From: Cacajao melanocephalus
Taxonomy: Eukaryota; Chordata; Mammalia; Primates; Pitheciidae
DNA length: 64,000 bases
Direction: 5' to 3'
NCBI GenBank assembly: GCA_963573385.1
Contig: CAUYLG010076803.1
Location: 33,175 to 97,174, forward strand
A program made the position numbers and the translations under genes. The stretch's first letter is position 1; each line of letters starts with the position of its first letter. Below the pieces are notes generated by a model that was not told where the DNA came from, made no database searches, and saw nothing but the letters and a program-made list of their open reading frames with translations. Of the stretch, positions 23,583-64,000 are shown piece after piece.

Positions 23583-23744
23583 ATTCCACTGTGACTTATC
23601 CGTCTGAGTGAAAGCATTACTGCTACATTGGGGGAGTAGCCCTGACAAACGGTGGAGATAGGAAATCTTCAAAGGGAACAGAATTAAGCAACGTATCTCC
23701 TCCATTTTGTCAGGAGGGAGAGATGTCTGATATAAAAATCTGTG

Positions 23745-24097
23745 CTAATTTATAGATAGTGGCTAATAATGTAACCAGATGACCAGAAATTTGGAAAGAA
23801 CACAACTGGCTCTAAGATCTCAGGGAAAGGTATGCCCAGAGTTCTTGGAATGGGCCCAAAGAATCAGAATATCTGTGTCCTATGTGAATGCTCACCTAAA
23901 AGCCTTCAGTGCTTATACTAATCAAGTGGTCAAGATGGCCTCTGTGTGGATGTCAATTAGCTATCTTTTCCAGCCACCCCAGTGCTTAAGATTCATGTTC
24001 AAAGTGCCCAAGGTTGCAGAGATGTGGCCTCCACAATGTGGACTTTCTCCTCACCACAGCTGACATGACAGCCCAGCTATCCTGACAGCCTACTTGT
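23745..24097 (+). pseudogene. ERV-L-like pol remnant, left part (RNase H to integrase N-terminus)
   Basis: Broken frames resemble class III ERV-L Pol: a TDS/VAN-like stretch with WKEHNW wording near 23755-23815, a SYVNAH motif near 23880 (end of RNase H) and the start of the integrase zinc-binding domain by 24000-24097. Several frameshifts and stops. The reading continues after the provirus at 31258, so the class I element landed inside this older gene. Confidence 0.7.
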
Positions 24098-24578
24098 CGT
24101 TAAGTGTGCTCTGAATGAAGAGACCCCTAAACAGGCTGTGTGTGAGCAACATGACTGTTTCTTCACCTGGGTGCAGGTGGGCTGAGTCCAAAGAGGGAGT
24201 CAGCAGAGAGTGGTGGGACAGGAGTCGGTTTTATAGGTTTGGGGTAGGCAGTGGAAAAGTTAGAGAAGTTACAGTTTAGGGCAGTTTTTGCAAGCTGGGA
24301 GGGGGTTGTAGGGTCTGGAGTCACGAGGTTGACCTATCAATTGAGCAGGATCGGTTATAAAGTCCAGTTTCCTTATCAGTTGAGGAGGGAATAAGGAACA
24401 ATAGAAGAATGTCTCAAAGTTAATTAGGTGCTGCAGGGGTTGGTCATTCTTCTCCTTTTGTGGTTTTCCAGTTACTTCAGACTTTCTAGTTTCAGGAACT
24501 CATCTGGAGGTGTACATGCAGGTCACAGAGGTTACCATGCCATCCATGGCACAGTCAGTCAGCCTAAAAGACCTTACA
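24098..24578 (-). repeat. 3' LTR of the provirus
   Basis: 481 bases, about 91% identical to 30781-31257. The position of the polyadenylation signal reads AAGAAA (plus strand tttctt, about 24158-24163), so the canonical signal is lost. The terminal TG/CA is damaged at its left end. Confidence 0.9.
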
Positions 24579-24591
24579 TTCCTGTCTTTTT
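24579..24591 (-). other. Polypurine tract
   Basis: AAAAAGACAGGAA on the - strand, directly next to the 3' LTR; one pyrimidine interrupts the tract. Confidence 0.8.
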
Positions 24592-25092
24592 ATATTAGTA
24601 ATATAAAGGAAAAAGAAATGAAGAGTGGAGGGCAGTGGAGTATTAGTAAGGCCAGCACAGAGGGGTGATGGGGCAATGTTTCTCAAGGCTTCTTCAAGTG
24701 GAATTGGGGGTGGCATGGAAACCTAAAAACGGGAAAGAATTTAGACTGCTGGGAGATCTCAGGGCAAGGGCGGTATTGTGGACTTGTTAGAAGGAGCATT
24801 TGTCATGTTGACTGATTGGTTATCACTTGTATGTGATTTTGTTGGAATTGAGAGATTAATCGGAAAACACAGGATCCAAATAAAAGAAGGATAAAGATAG
24901 GTATCAGAGGACTAAGGATTGGAAGAAGCCATGACACTCAGAGTGTCCAGCCAGTCCAGCCAGGTCCAGAATAACTATTTGCCTGATTAGTGAGTTTTGG
25001 AGCTCTTTTAATCTACTGATGGCATCATATATGAAGCCAGACTGGTTTACATAAAAACAACGTTCTTCATTTAGGAATAATCAAAGACCTCC

Positions 25093-26200
25093 TTATTCAG
25101 CAATCAGTAAATCGAGACCTCTGCGGTTTTGGAGGACAACTGCAGCTAGGGAATTTACTTGAGCTTGAAGAAGGGATAGTGATTGAGTTAATTCTGCAAT
25201 GCTAGCAGAGAAATCATTAGAGAGGCTACGGAAGGTGACGATTGAAGTGGTAAGGCCTGCTATGCCTGTGCCGAGTGCAGTAGTAATTCCTAATCCTACA
25301 AGTAAGGGGATCAATGAAATGACCCGCTTGTGTCATGTGGGGACCACAAGGGGAACAGGGAGGCTTTTGTCTCCATTGGCAAAATGAATTTTGGGAGTAA
25401 GGAAAACTAGGGTACAAGTGCCTATGCAGTTGTAGGAAGGCAGATGTAAGAAGAACCACAGAGGACAAAGAGTCCTTGGCTTAGACAGACTTGGAAGTGT
25501 AAACTGAAAAGGTGAGAAAGTGTTCTGAGGGGGCTGGGGCTTTGGACCTGAATTCCGTGGGAACCAGCAAGGGTGTGGCTATTAAAGGTTGTTGCGGCGC
25601 TTGGTAGGGTAACGGTGTGGAGGGAGAGCTTTTGTTTTCATGGTGTATGAGGAAGCGTGTGATATCTATAAGTAACTACTCACTTTCATTAACAAGATTG
25701 GGTGTGAGCAGACAGGAAGAGGGGTCTGGAGGAGATTTCCTAGGGGGATTCCAATAGGCGATTGTCGGGAAATGCATAAGGGAGCGATGATAGAAATAAC
25801 TGTTTGTGTGTTTAGCGGTCCAAGAATGGGGCGGAGTGGGGGGCGGGTGTTGACATAGGGGGAATGATTACTTAGGTAGGTACATAGAAGAGCAGCAGCT
25901 TGTTGAGATGAGATATCTGGATGTGTCTGTTGACTCTGTCTAGGAGGTAGAGGAGTTCTTCTGGGGGTACAGGTGGGGGGTGTTGAAGAAAGTCTGGAGG
26001 TGTAGAGAAATGGGAGAGGTCGTCCAGTTGGTTAGTAGGGCGGGAATGGCTATGTAGTGGGATGAGGAGAGGGAAATGTATAGCCAGCCATCTCTGGCTA
26101 AGGAAGGGTTTGAGTTGGCTGGGAGAGAGTGGGTTAGGTTTGTCGTATGTGGGAGGTAATCAGGGAGAGGTAGGGGGTAGTCAGAGAACGGGAGAGAGAT
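25093..26200 (-). pseudogene. Proviral env remnant
   Basis: The transmembrane part survives as a 73-codon frame (25314-25093) with fusion-peptide-like, heptad-repeat and immunosuppressive-like segments; it then meets a stop. The end of the surface subunit is in another frame (25468-25226). The rest of env up to the Alu at 26214 is unreadable, and the tail towards the polypurine tract has no long frame. HERV-H/F-like by wording; no functional envelope is encoded. Confidence 0.75.
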
Positions 26201-26213
26201 TAAGAGTGCGTAT

Positions 26214-26552
<339 letters not shown>

Positions 26553-26639
26553 TCATCTAACCACTCTAAAAGAGAGTTGAGGGCGGCAGCCTGGGGATAA
26601 AATCATGAAATATCAGCTGTAATTGCCTGAAGGAAAAGT

Positions 26640-28925
26640 GTAAACCGGCAGTGTAAACAAGAACGGAGCATTCAAGTTACTTTGGGAATCCGAGTGAGCT
26701 TTAGAGAGGTTGTGGAGAGTACCTGCGACTCTGGCTGTCTGATGGGCACAGCTTCACCCTGGAATGGTGAACCCACTGGGGAGGGTCTTGCAGGCAGACA
26801 GCAGTTGGGGTGATGTAGACAACCAGAGATTGTAGAGACCCAGGGGTTAGGCTTTTAACTGGGACTGGCCTTCCAGCTAGGGTGTTTTCATATGGCCAGG
26901 TATCTGCAGTAGGTAAGAGGAAATTAGCAGCCTAGTGGATTTCATGTCTGGCCTGTTGGAGGACTGGAAGGTAGTCACCAAGAGGACTGGTATCTGGAAT
27001 AAGGTTGGGCCTAAGCAGAAAGGTGTGGCCACATAGAGTTCAAGGGGCTATACCCTGTGGGTTTTTTAGGAGTGGTTTGAATCCTGAGTCCTCTGCAGTG
27101 GGTAACTCTGGCCTAGGCTGGGAGGAGAGTGGCCTTAAGGAGGGCCTTTATTAAGGGGGCACTGATAATAGAGGACCCTTGTGCAGTGAGAAAACCTCTT
27201 TCTGCCGATATAACAGCGGTGGTGAAGGCATGTTTAGAATCAGTGTAACTATTAACATGTAGTCCTTTGGCAAGAGTAAGAGCATGGGTTAGGGCAATTA
27301 GTTTAGCTTGCTGAGAAGTGGTGGGCGGGGGAGTGTGGCAGCCTCGATAATAGATGAGTGGGATACAACAGCACAGCCAGCTTTGGCCAACCGACTTGGC
27401 TTTGAAGAACTGCAAACCATGTGTGGGCTGGGTCTGGAATAGGAAAAAGAGAAATATGGGGAGATGGGGAAGATGCTGTATGGATTAGGGAGATACAGTC
27501 ATGGGGTTCAGGGTTTGTGTTGGGTAGTAAGTGAGAGGCTGGGTTGAAGTCAGGACCGAGAGCAATGGGTGCTGAGGGGGTTTCAGTGAATAGTGAATAG
27601 AGTTGCAGGAGGCGAGGGGCAGATAGTATGTGTGTAAAGTGTGAGGAGGAAATTAAACTTTGGAGGTTGTGAGAGCTGCAGAGGGTAAGTGGGGTATAAC
27701 CTGTAATTTTAAGGGATTCTAGGCGTATTACAGCTGTGGTAGCTGTGGTGCGTAAACATGCTGCCAGCCTAGGACTGTGAGGTCAAGTTGTTTAGACAAG
27801 AAGGCGACTGGTCTTGGGCCTGGCTCTTGTGTAAGAACCCCAACTGCACAGCCTTTTATTTCTACCGTGTGTTGGGGAAGGGTTGGGAGGAGCTGGGGAG
27901 TTAGTGTAGGGGCTGTTTCTACAGCTTTCTTTAGAGAACGAATGGTAGAATGGGGGAAGGATTTGGGGTCTATGTGGTCAGCTAAGTTTCCTTTTGTAAG
28001 TTTATGAAGTGGTTTGGTTAGGAGGGCAAAAGCTCCTGGTATCCAGAGGTGAAAGTATCCTGGGAAAGGGCTTGACTAAAGTAATGAGGGCTATCTCGGA
28101 AACCTTGGGGAAGAATGGTCCAAGTTAACGGCTGGGACTGGTGGATGTCGGGGTCAGTTCAAGTAAAGGCGAAAAGACATTGGAGGAGGGGGTATAAGGG
28201 GATGGTGAAAAAGGCATCTTTCAGGTCAAGAAGAGAATAGGGAGTTGTGGAAGGGGGTATGGAAGGAAGGAGGGTATAGGGGTTTGGTACTATGGGATGG
28301 ATGGGGAGTCCAATCTGATTGATGAGGTGGAGGTCTTGGACTAGTCTGTGGGATTTGTCTGGTTTTTGGACAGCTAGGATAGGGAAATTGTAGAGAGTCT
28401 GTAGGAATTAAAAAGGCCATGTTGTAAGGGGTGGGTGATAACAGGCTTTAGACCTTCTAAAGCCTGTTGTGGGATGGGGTACTGGCGCTGGGTGGGGTAA
28501 GGGTGGTTAGGTTTTAATGAGATGATAAGAGGTGCATGGTCATTGTGACAGGGATGGGGCGGATGTGTCCCATACCTTTGGGTTGAGGTAAGGAGATGTG
28601 GGGGGGGTTGTGAGGGAGATTTTGAATTGGGTAGTAGGGTGGCAGTGAGGTGTGGCTTAGTCCAGGAATAGCTAAGGAGGCAGACAATTTTGCTAGGATA
28701 TCTTGGCCTAACGGGGGAACTGGACAAGTGGGGATAATTAGGAAAGAATGTGGAAAGGAATGCTGGCATAATTCACACCAGACTTGGGGAGTTTTGAGAG
28801 GCCTGGAGGCCTTGCCCTTAATTCCCGCAACAGTTATGGAGGCCAAGGAGACAGGTCCTTGAAAAGAAGGCAGTGTGGGGTGGGTGGCCCCGGTATTAAT
28901 TAAGAGGTTGGACTTACCCCCTCAC
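26640..28925 (-). pseudogene. Proviral pro-pol remnant with internal deletions
   Basis: In order on the - strand: a protease segment whose active-site triplet has Asn for Asp (28883-28907); RT fingers/palm (about 28450-28070); an abrupt jump near 28068 into the connection region, which removes the part that should carry the YxDD catalytic box; RNase H (27415-27113), still with a TDS motif; another jump near 27110 that removes the integrase catalytic core; then the integrase C-terminal domain (about 26890-26700). Many stops and frameshifts. Clearly dead. Confidence 0.75.
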
Positions 28926-28998
28926 CGTAACAGTTACCCAAAGCTTGGCATCTATCATGGTCCTGGAGGCCTCCAAGATGTTCGGGCAGTGTCAGTCT

Positions 28999-29948
28999 TC
29001 AGCTGCCAAGCTGAGAAGATCTGGGAAGGATTTTGTGCAGGAACTTCTGGTTGGAGCTCTGGGAGCAGCGACATGAGTTGGACAGTCTGACTTTCAATGG
29101 GGGCTCCACACAGATGGGGTAGGGCTTAGGAGGAATCCCGGGCTGCGGGCATCCCTTGGCCCAGTGGCCAGGTTTCCAACACTTGAGGCAAGGTCCAGGA
29201 GGGGTGGCTGGACGCTGCAGTCTGGGCATTTTGAAGTCTGTGAGCTGGTGGTGTGGCTGGGTCTGTCTGATGGCAGAGGCAAGCATTTGTGGTTCTGAGA
29301 TGTGCTGCTGCTGGGCAGCTTTTTTCCTATTGTTCAACACCTTGAAGGCTAGGTTGATTAATTCCTGTTGTGGGGTTTGAGGGCCAGATTCTAATTTCTT
29401 TTTTTCTTTTTTTTTTTTTTACACAGCCAGGGGCGGTGCCCCGCCTCCAGCCGCCAGATTCTAATTTCTATGGCTTTTTGTAATGTTAGGGGCTGATTGG
29501 GTGATAAAATGCATATTGAGCATTTTTTAGGGGTGAGAATAGAAGTAAGGATGACATTTAAGTTACTCCAGGTATGATTATAGGACTGAGTTAAGTACTG
29601 GAACTTCTGTATATATTTAGTAGGATCTGATGAAAAGGAGCCTAACTGTTGGCCGATTTGGGAAGGGGTGGATAAAGAGAAAGGAATGTGTACCCTAACT
29701 TTGCCTTTGGCTCTAGCCACCTCTTGAAGGGACAATTGTTGGGCAGGGGCAGAGTTAGCCATGGGACTAAACTGTAAACAGGATGGGGTATGAGGTGGGG
29801 AGGTCACAGGAGGGGAATAAGGAGGTGGGTTGTGGGCAGAGAAAGAGGAGGGAGGCTTTCTGGGCAGGGGTGGGGGAGGGTTAGGGCCTGGATTAGGGTC
29901 TAGTTCAGACAGGCGGGGAGGAGAAAGGTTGGAAGGGTTTATGGACAA
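28999..29948 (-). pseudogene. Proviral gag remnant
   Basis: Two open pieces (29948-29391 and 29340-28999) encode a proline-rich matrix/p12-like region, a capsid-like region and a nucleocapsid zinc knuckle with intact C-x2-C-x4-H-x4-C spacing (about 29213-29172). The frame is broken, in part by the 53-base retrocopy at 29400-29452. No complete Gag is possible. Confidence 0.8.
29383..29469 (-). mobile_element. 53-base micro-retrocopy with 17-bp target duplication
   Basis: The flanks gccagattctaatttct at 29383-29399 and 29453-29469 are identical. Between them (29400-29452), on the - strand, is a 32-base GC-rich hairpin-like unit starting GGCTGGAGGCGG and ending TGGCTGTGT, followed by a 21-base A-rich tail. 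This is the signature of L1-driven insertion of a short RNA. The source RNA is not recognised. Confidence 0.8.
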
Positions 29949-30439
29949 GGAAGATTCTAAGTCACTGGCGTCAGCAGGAGGGGCAGACAGAAGGGAGAGA
30001 AGCAGCAGAGATTAGGGAGGGATTAGAGTGTAAAAAAATGCCTGGACGTATGACACTTCAGACCATTTGCCCATTCATTGACAAAAATTGTCTAGGTCTC
30101 GCAGAATAGAAACAGTAAAGTACTGTTTTCAGGCCATTTGGAACCATTGTTTAATTTGTATTGAGGCCAGGCAGTGTTACAGAAAAAATGATACCTATAG
30201 GTTTCAGATTGGGTGACAGTTTAAGAGGTTTTAGGTTTTTTTCAGAGGCAGGCTAGAGGCAAAGCCTGAGGAATAGAGGGTGGAATATTGCCCATAATGA
30301 AGGAGATTCGTTTTAAGGAGAGAAGTAGAGACGAGAATGAGAGCAGCTACCCGGGTTTTCAGTAGGTGTCCCTGACTAAGTCCTGGGCTGTAACGTGGGT
30401 GAGTGATCAAGGCAGGCGTCCCGGCTATTGACCAGACAC

Positions 30440-30640
30440 CAAGGGAGACCGTCTTCCCAAGTCTGTGATCAACGATGGAGTGTTTGAGCGAGAGGGAGAG
30501 ACTTGTCTCCTCTGTCTCTACACAGATAAAGAGTGTCTCCTTTGTCTCTACTTAGAAAGATTTAAAGGAAAAGAGAGAGTGGGAGAGACTTGTCTCCTTT
30601 TCTCTGAAAGAAAAGAGAGAGAAAGAGTAAGAGACTGCTT
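30440..30640. repeat. Reiterated GAGACTTGTCTC motif in proviral leader
   Basis: gggagagacttgtctcct occurs twice (about 30494 and 30583), with a related unit at about 30530. The core gagacttgtctc is nearly palindromic. Lies between the primer site and gag. Confidence 0.7.
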
Positions 30641-30760
30641 ATCTGATCTGAAGGTGGTGAGAGGGTTGTCGGGCTGGTCTGATGTGCTGAGGTTGCACGT
30701 AGGTCTCTTCACAGAGGGAGAGTGGGGACAGGGGGTCGGTCTCCCAAAGGAGTACCCCTG

Positions 30761-30778
30761 TCCTGGGTCTCGGCACCA
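30761..30778 (-). other. Primer-binding site, tRNA-Phe type
   Basis: Plus-strand text tcctgggtctcggcacca is the 3' end of a tRNA. It matches tRNA-Phe except at two positions and lies two bases inside the 5' LTR. Confidence 0.8.
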
Positions 30779-30780
30779 AA

Positions 30781-31257
30781 TGTTAAGTGCACTCTGAATG
30801 AAGAGACCCCTAAACAGGCTTTGTGTGAGCAACATGGCTGTTTATTCACCTGGGTACAGGTGGGCTGAGTCTGAAAAGAGTCAGTGGAGAGCGGTGGGAT
30901 AGGAGTTGGTTTTACAGGTTTGGGGTAGGCAGTGGAAAGTTAGAGAAGTTACAGTTGAGGGCGGTTTTTGCAAGCCGGAAGTGGGTCATAAGATCTGGAG
31001 TCACGAGGTTGACCTATCAGTTGAGCAAGGTCAGTTATAAAGTCCAGTTGCCTTATCAGTTGAGGCGGGAATAAGGAAAAATAGAAGAATGTCTCAGAGT
31101 TAATCAGGTGCTTCAGGGGTTGGTCATTCTTCTCCTTTTGTGGTTTTCCGGTTAATTCAGACTTTCTAGTTCCAGGAACTCATCTGGACTGTATGTGCAG
31201 GTCACAGAGGTTACCATGCTGTCCATGGCACAGTCAGTCAGCCCAAAAGACCTTACC
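30781..31257 (-). repeat. 5' LTR of the provirus
   Basis: 477 bases. On the - strand it keeps an AATAAA (30841-30846) and a TATA-like CTTTATAA (31035-31042). It begins about 1.6 kb past the PEX1 polyadenylation signal and is transcribed in the same direction as PEX1. Confidence 0.9.
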
Positions 31258-31575
31258 CTTGTCAGCAGCAGTGACCAACTAGGCAAGTCCACACCCACGA
31301 GAGACCAGCCCAAGTCTGGTGGCAGGTTGATTATATCTGACCCTCTTCTATCATAGAGGAAGCAGCAATGTGTCCTTCCTGGAGGGACACACCTTGAAAT
31401 TGTATTTGTTTTGTATTTCTCCAAACTTTTATCACCACCACCTTACATGAACTTACTAAATGCTTTTTACATTGTTATGCTATCCCATAGACATTGTTTC
31501 TGGTCATGGAACTCACTTTATAGTGAAAACAGGGCAGGTATGTCAGCTCAGTGATGCCATCAAAGAACTGAGAAA
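31258..31575 (+). pseudogene. ERV-L-like pol remnant, right part (integrase)
   Basis: Resumes the integrase after the provirus. The third zinc-ligand region (CQQQ, then PT) is followed by WWQVDYI near 31320, the conserved start of the integrase core, and a GTHF-like motif near 31507. An in-frame stop replaces the glycine after DYI. It is the same strand and order as the left part. Confidence 0.7.
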
Positions 31576-31895
31576 GTACAGTGGCAGGTGGCACGTCTCA
31601 GTTTTATACCAGTGATCCACAAAGTGTTTGCTTCTGTCCCCTGGGATTCTGAGCTTTGCTGGTTTAGAGGTAATTGAAGGACAAATGCTTCTACCCAGTG
31701 GTTTGGAAGGGAAGGGTTATGATGTTGGCTGAGTAAATTGATTCTGATGAAGGACTATAGAGTTGGTGCTACACACTGGGGGATAGAGAAAGTATGGATA
31801 GAACTTTGTGGATAACATTGGCCAATGACAATATTTAGTGGGAGACTTTTGTAACTGTAGACAGGCAGGCCTACCCATGGTTTACATAGGAATGA

Positions 31896-32200
<305 letters not shown>

Positions 32201-32369
32201 CCAGAAAAGCTTTCTAATCCACTGAAGCCCTGGCTGAATTCAGAGGAACATGTAAGTAACAAAACAGAGAAGTAAAATATATCAGCCATGGCCTCATGTT
32301 TAGCTGGAGAAGGGGCAATGGTTGCTGCCTATACATCCTTCATTGCTGTCTCCTTTATTTAAATTTTAA

Positions 32370-32568
<199 letters not shown>

Positions 32569-32897
32569 TATTTGTGTATTTAACTAATGTTCTCTTTTGT
32601 GCTTTTTCTTTACCCCATTACTATACAGATATCAGGTACACAGATTGTATTGATAGTGGCTAATGTTACAATTTAGTTTATAGATGAGAGAATATCAAGA
32701 TAAAATCATAACTGGAACTAGGAAAGCAATGGATGTCAAATAAATAGCTTGGGCTTGGAGCCAGATGTAGCATATTAGGGGGATGTGAGTTCATTTCTGA
32801 TTGAGTGGATAATTAAATGTATTTGAATTATGTGTAAATTTTGCACTTTTTGATATAAGAACAACAGATAATAGTATCAGTAGGTAATAGGATATAT

Positions 32898-32903
32898 TTT
32901 ATT
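32898..32903 (-). terminator. PEX1: Probable PEX1 polyadenylation signal
   Basis: AATAAA on the - strand, about 410 bases after the PEX1 stop codon, consistent with a 3' UTR of roughly 0.4-0.45 kb. An alternative AATAAA lies near 33015. Confidence 0.55.
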
Positions 32904-33307
32904 TCAAAAACAAACAGTGAAGAAGCTGCTAAGCATAAAATTTGTCAAATGCTACCAAGATGTTGAATGTGCAACTGTGAATGCCAAGAAATTTAAATTT
33001 AATTAATTACATTCTTTATTATCTTTTCCTCAAAGGAAATAAATTAGTTCCACCATTTGGCTAATATTATTTCATTAAAGACAGACTGAATATAGATTTA
33101 TACGAAATATAGAATCCGTTATAAATGTCCTAATTTATACTACAGTATTAATCTCAATCCTGATCATTACATAATTACAGCATTTACCAATCTGATTTTA
33201 TAAATCAACCAAATTTGTTAAGAAGAAATTTACAGACGCCATTTTTCCCTGTTACAACATATGGACAAGCCATCAAAAACGAAACAAAACCGCAAAAGAA
33301 GTGTATT

Positions 33308-61384
<28,077 letters not shown>

Positions 61385-61477
61385 TCAAAGCTTGGTTAAG
61401 AAATATTTCACAGCATAAATACTGATATATTACCTTCTAAAAATTTAGGTGAAATAACAGAAGCTATCATAATAACT

Positions 61478-61710
61478 GTCTGAGTTCATGCAGGCTGCTA
61501 TATCAAAATATCCTAAACTGGGTGGCTTACAAAGGACAGAAACTTATTTTTCACAGTTCTCTTTTGTAAGAGCACTAATCCCATTCATGAGGGCTTTGCC
61601 TTCATGAACTAATCACTTCCCAAAGACCACACCTCCTAATACCATCACCTTGGGAGTCAGGATGTCAACATAGGAATTTGAGAGGACACAAACATTCAAA
61701 TAGCAACAGT
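61478..61710 (-). mobile_element. Internally deleted MLT1-type MaLR LTR, PEX1 intron 5
   Basis: Contains aaactgggtggcttacaaag at one end and cacctcctaataccatcacc at the other, with the middle missing. Confidence 0.7.
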
Positions 61711-62990
<1,280 letters not shown>

Positions 62991-63045
62991 AAATAAAAAC
63001 AAAAATAAAATAATGGTCTGGAGCTTTAGAAAATGATATAGGACA

Positions 63046-64000
<955 letters not shown>

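Noticed and set aside
25093..25314. Possibility that the 73-codon env transmembrane frame is a co-opted envelope (syncytin-like) gene
   Set aside because: The frame stops soon after the heptad region, the surface subunit is in another frame and mostly unreadable, and the anchor region is missing.

Overview
This is a primate nuclear window. It holds two protein-coding genes that face each other tail to tail: GATAD1 on the + strand (coding 573 to 11157, five coding exons, complete) and PEX1 on the - strand (coding 61345 down to 33308, exons 6 to 24 of 24, with the first five exons beyond the right edge). Both were identified by translating exons across GT-AG junctions. The PEX1 numbering agrees with known human landmarks (Walker lysines 605 and 887, acidic residues 662/663 and 940/941, Gly843), so exons 6 to 24 contain no net indel. 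The gene order matches human 7q21.2.

Layout. 1-570: CpG-rich, TATA-less GATAD1 promoter. 573-11157: GATAD1, with introns holding Alu, MIR, L1, MLT1 and one probable solo ERV LTR. 11158 to about 12 kb: its 3' UTR, which begins with a tiny internally deleted Alu. 12.5-18.6 kb: intergenic DNA with old LINE pieces and Alus. 18.7-19.65 kb: an orphan CpG-rich block with no recognised gene. 20.2-32.3 kb: an endogenous-retrovirus cluster. An old + strand ERV-L-like pol remnant is split by a - strand class I provirus (24098-31257) with two LTRs, a 5-bp target duplication, a tRNA-Phe-like primer site and broken gag, pro, pol and env. About 32.9-61.3 kb: PEX1, with introns dense in Alus, old L1/L2 tails and a 7SL RNA pseudogene. 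63.36-64 kb: start of a L1 with a complete-looking 5' UTR, cut by the window edge.

Species. A simian primate is certain from the Alus. In human, the GATAD1-PEX1 interval carries the HERV-W locus ERVW-1 (syncytin-1) on the PEX1 strand. I find no HERV-W LTR or body here, the Alus look like J/S types, and the terminal L1 5' UTR is unlike the human L1PA1-6 type. Together these suggest a monkey lineage, perhaps a New World monkey. This is inference.

The genes do not form a functional unit: GATAD1 is a chromatin-associated GATA-type zinc-finger protein, PEX1 an AAA+ ATPase of peroxisomal receptor recycling. The main interest lies in the layered retroelement history between them: the missing ERVW-1, the nested proviruses, an inverted duplicated ERV segment, a 53-bp micro-retrocopy and the orphan CpG island.
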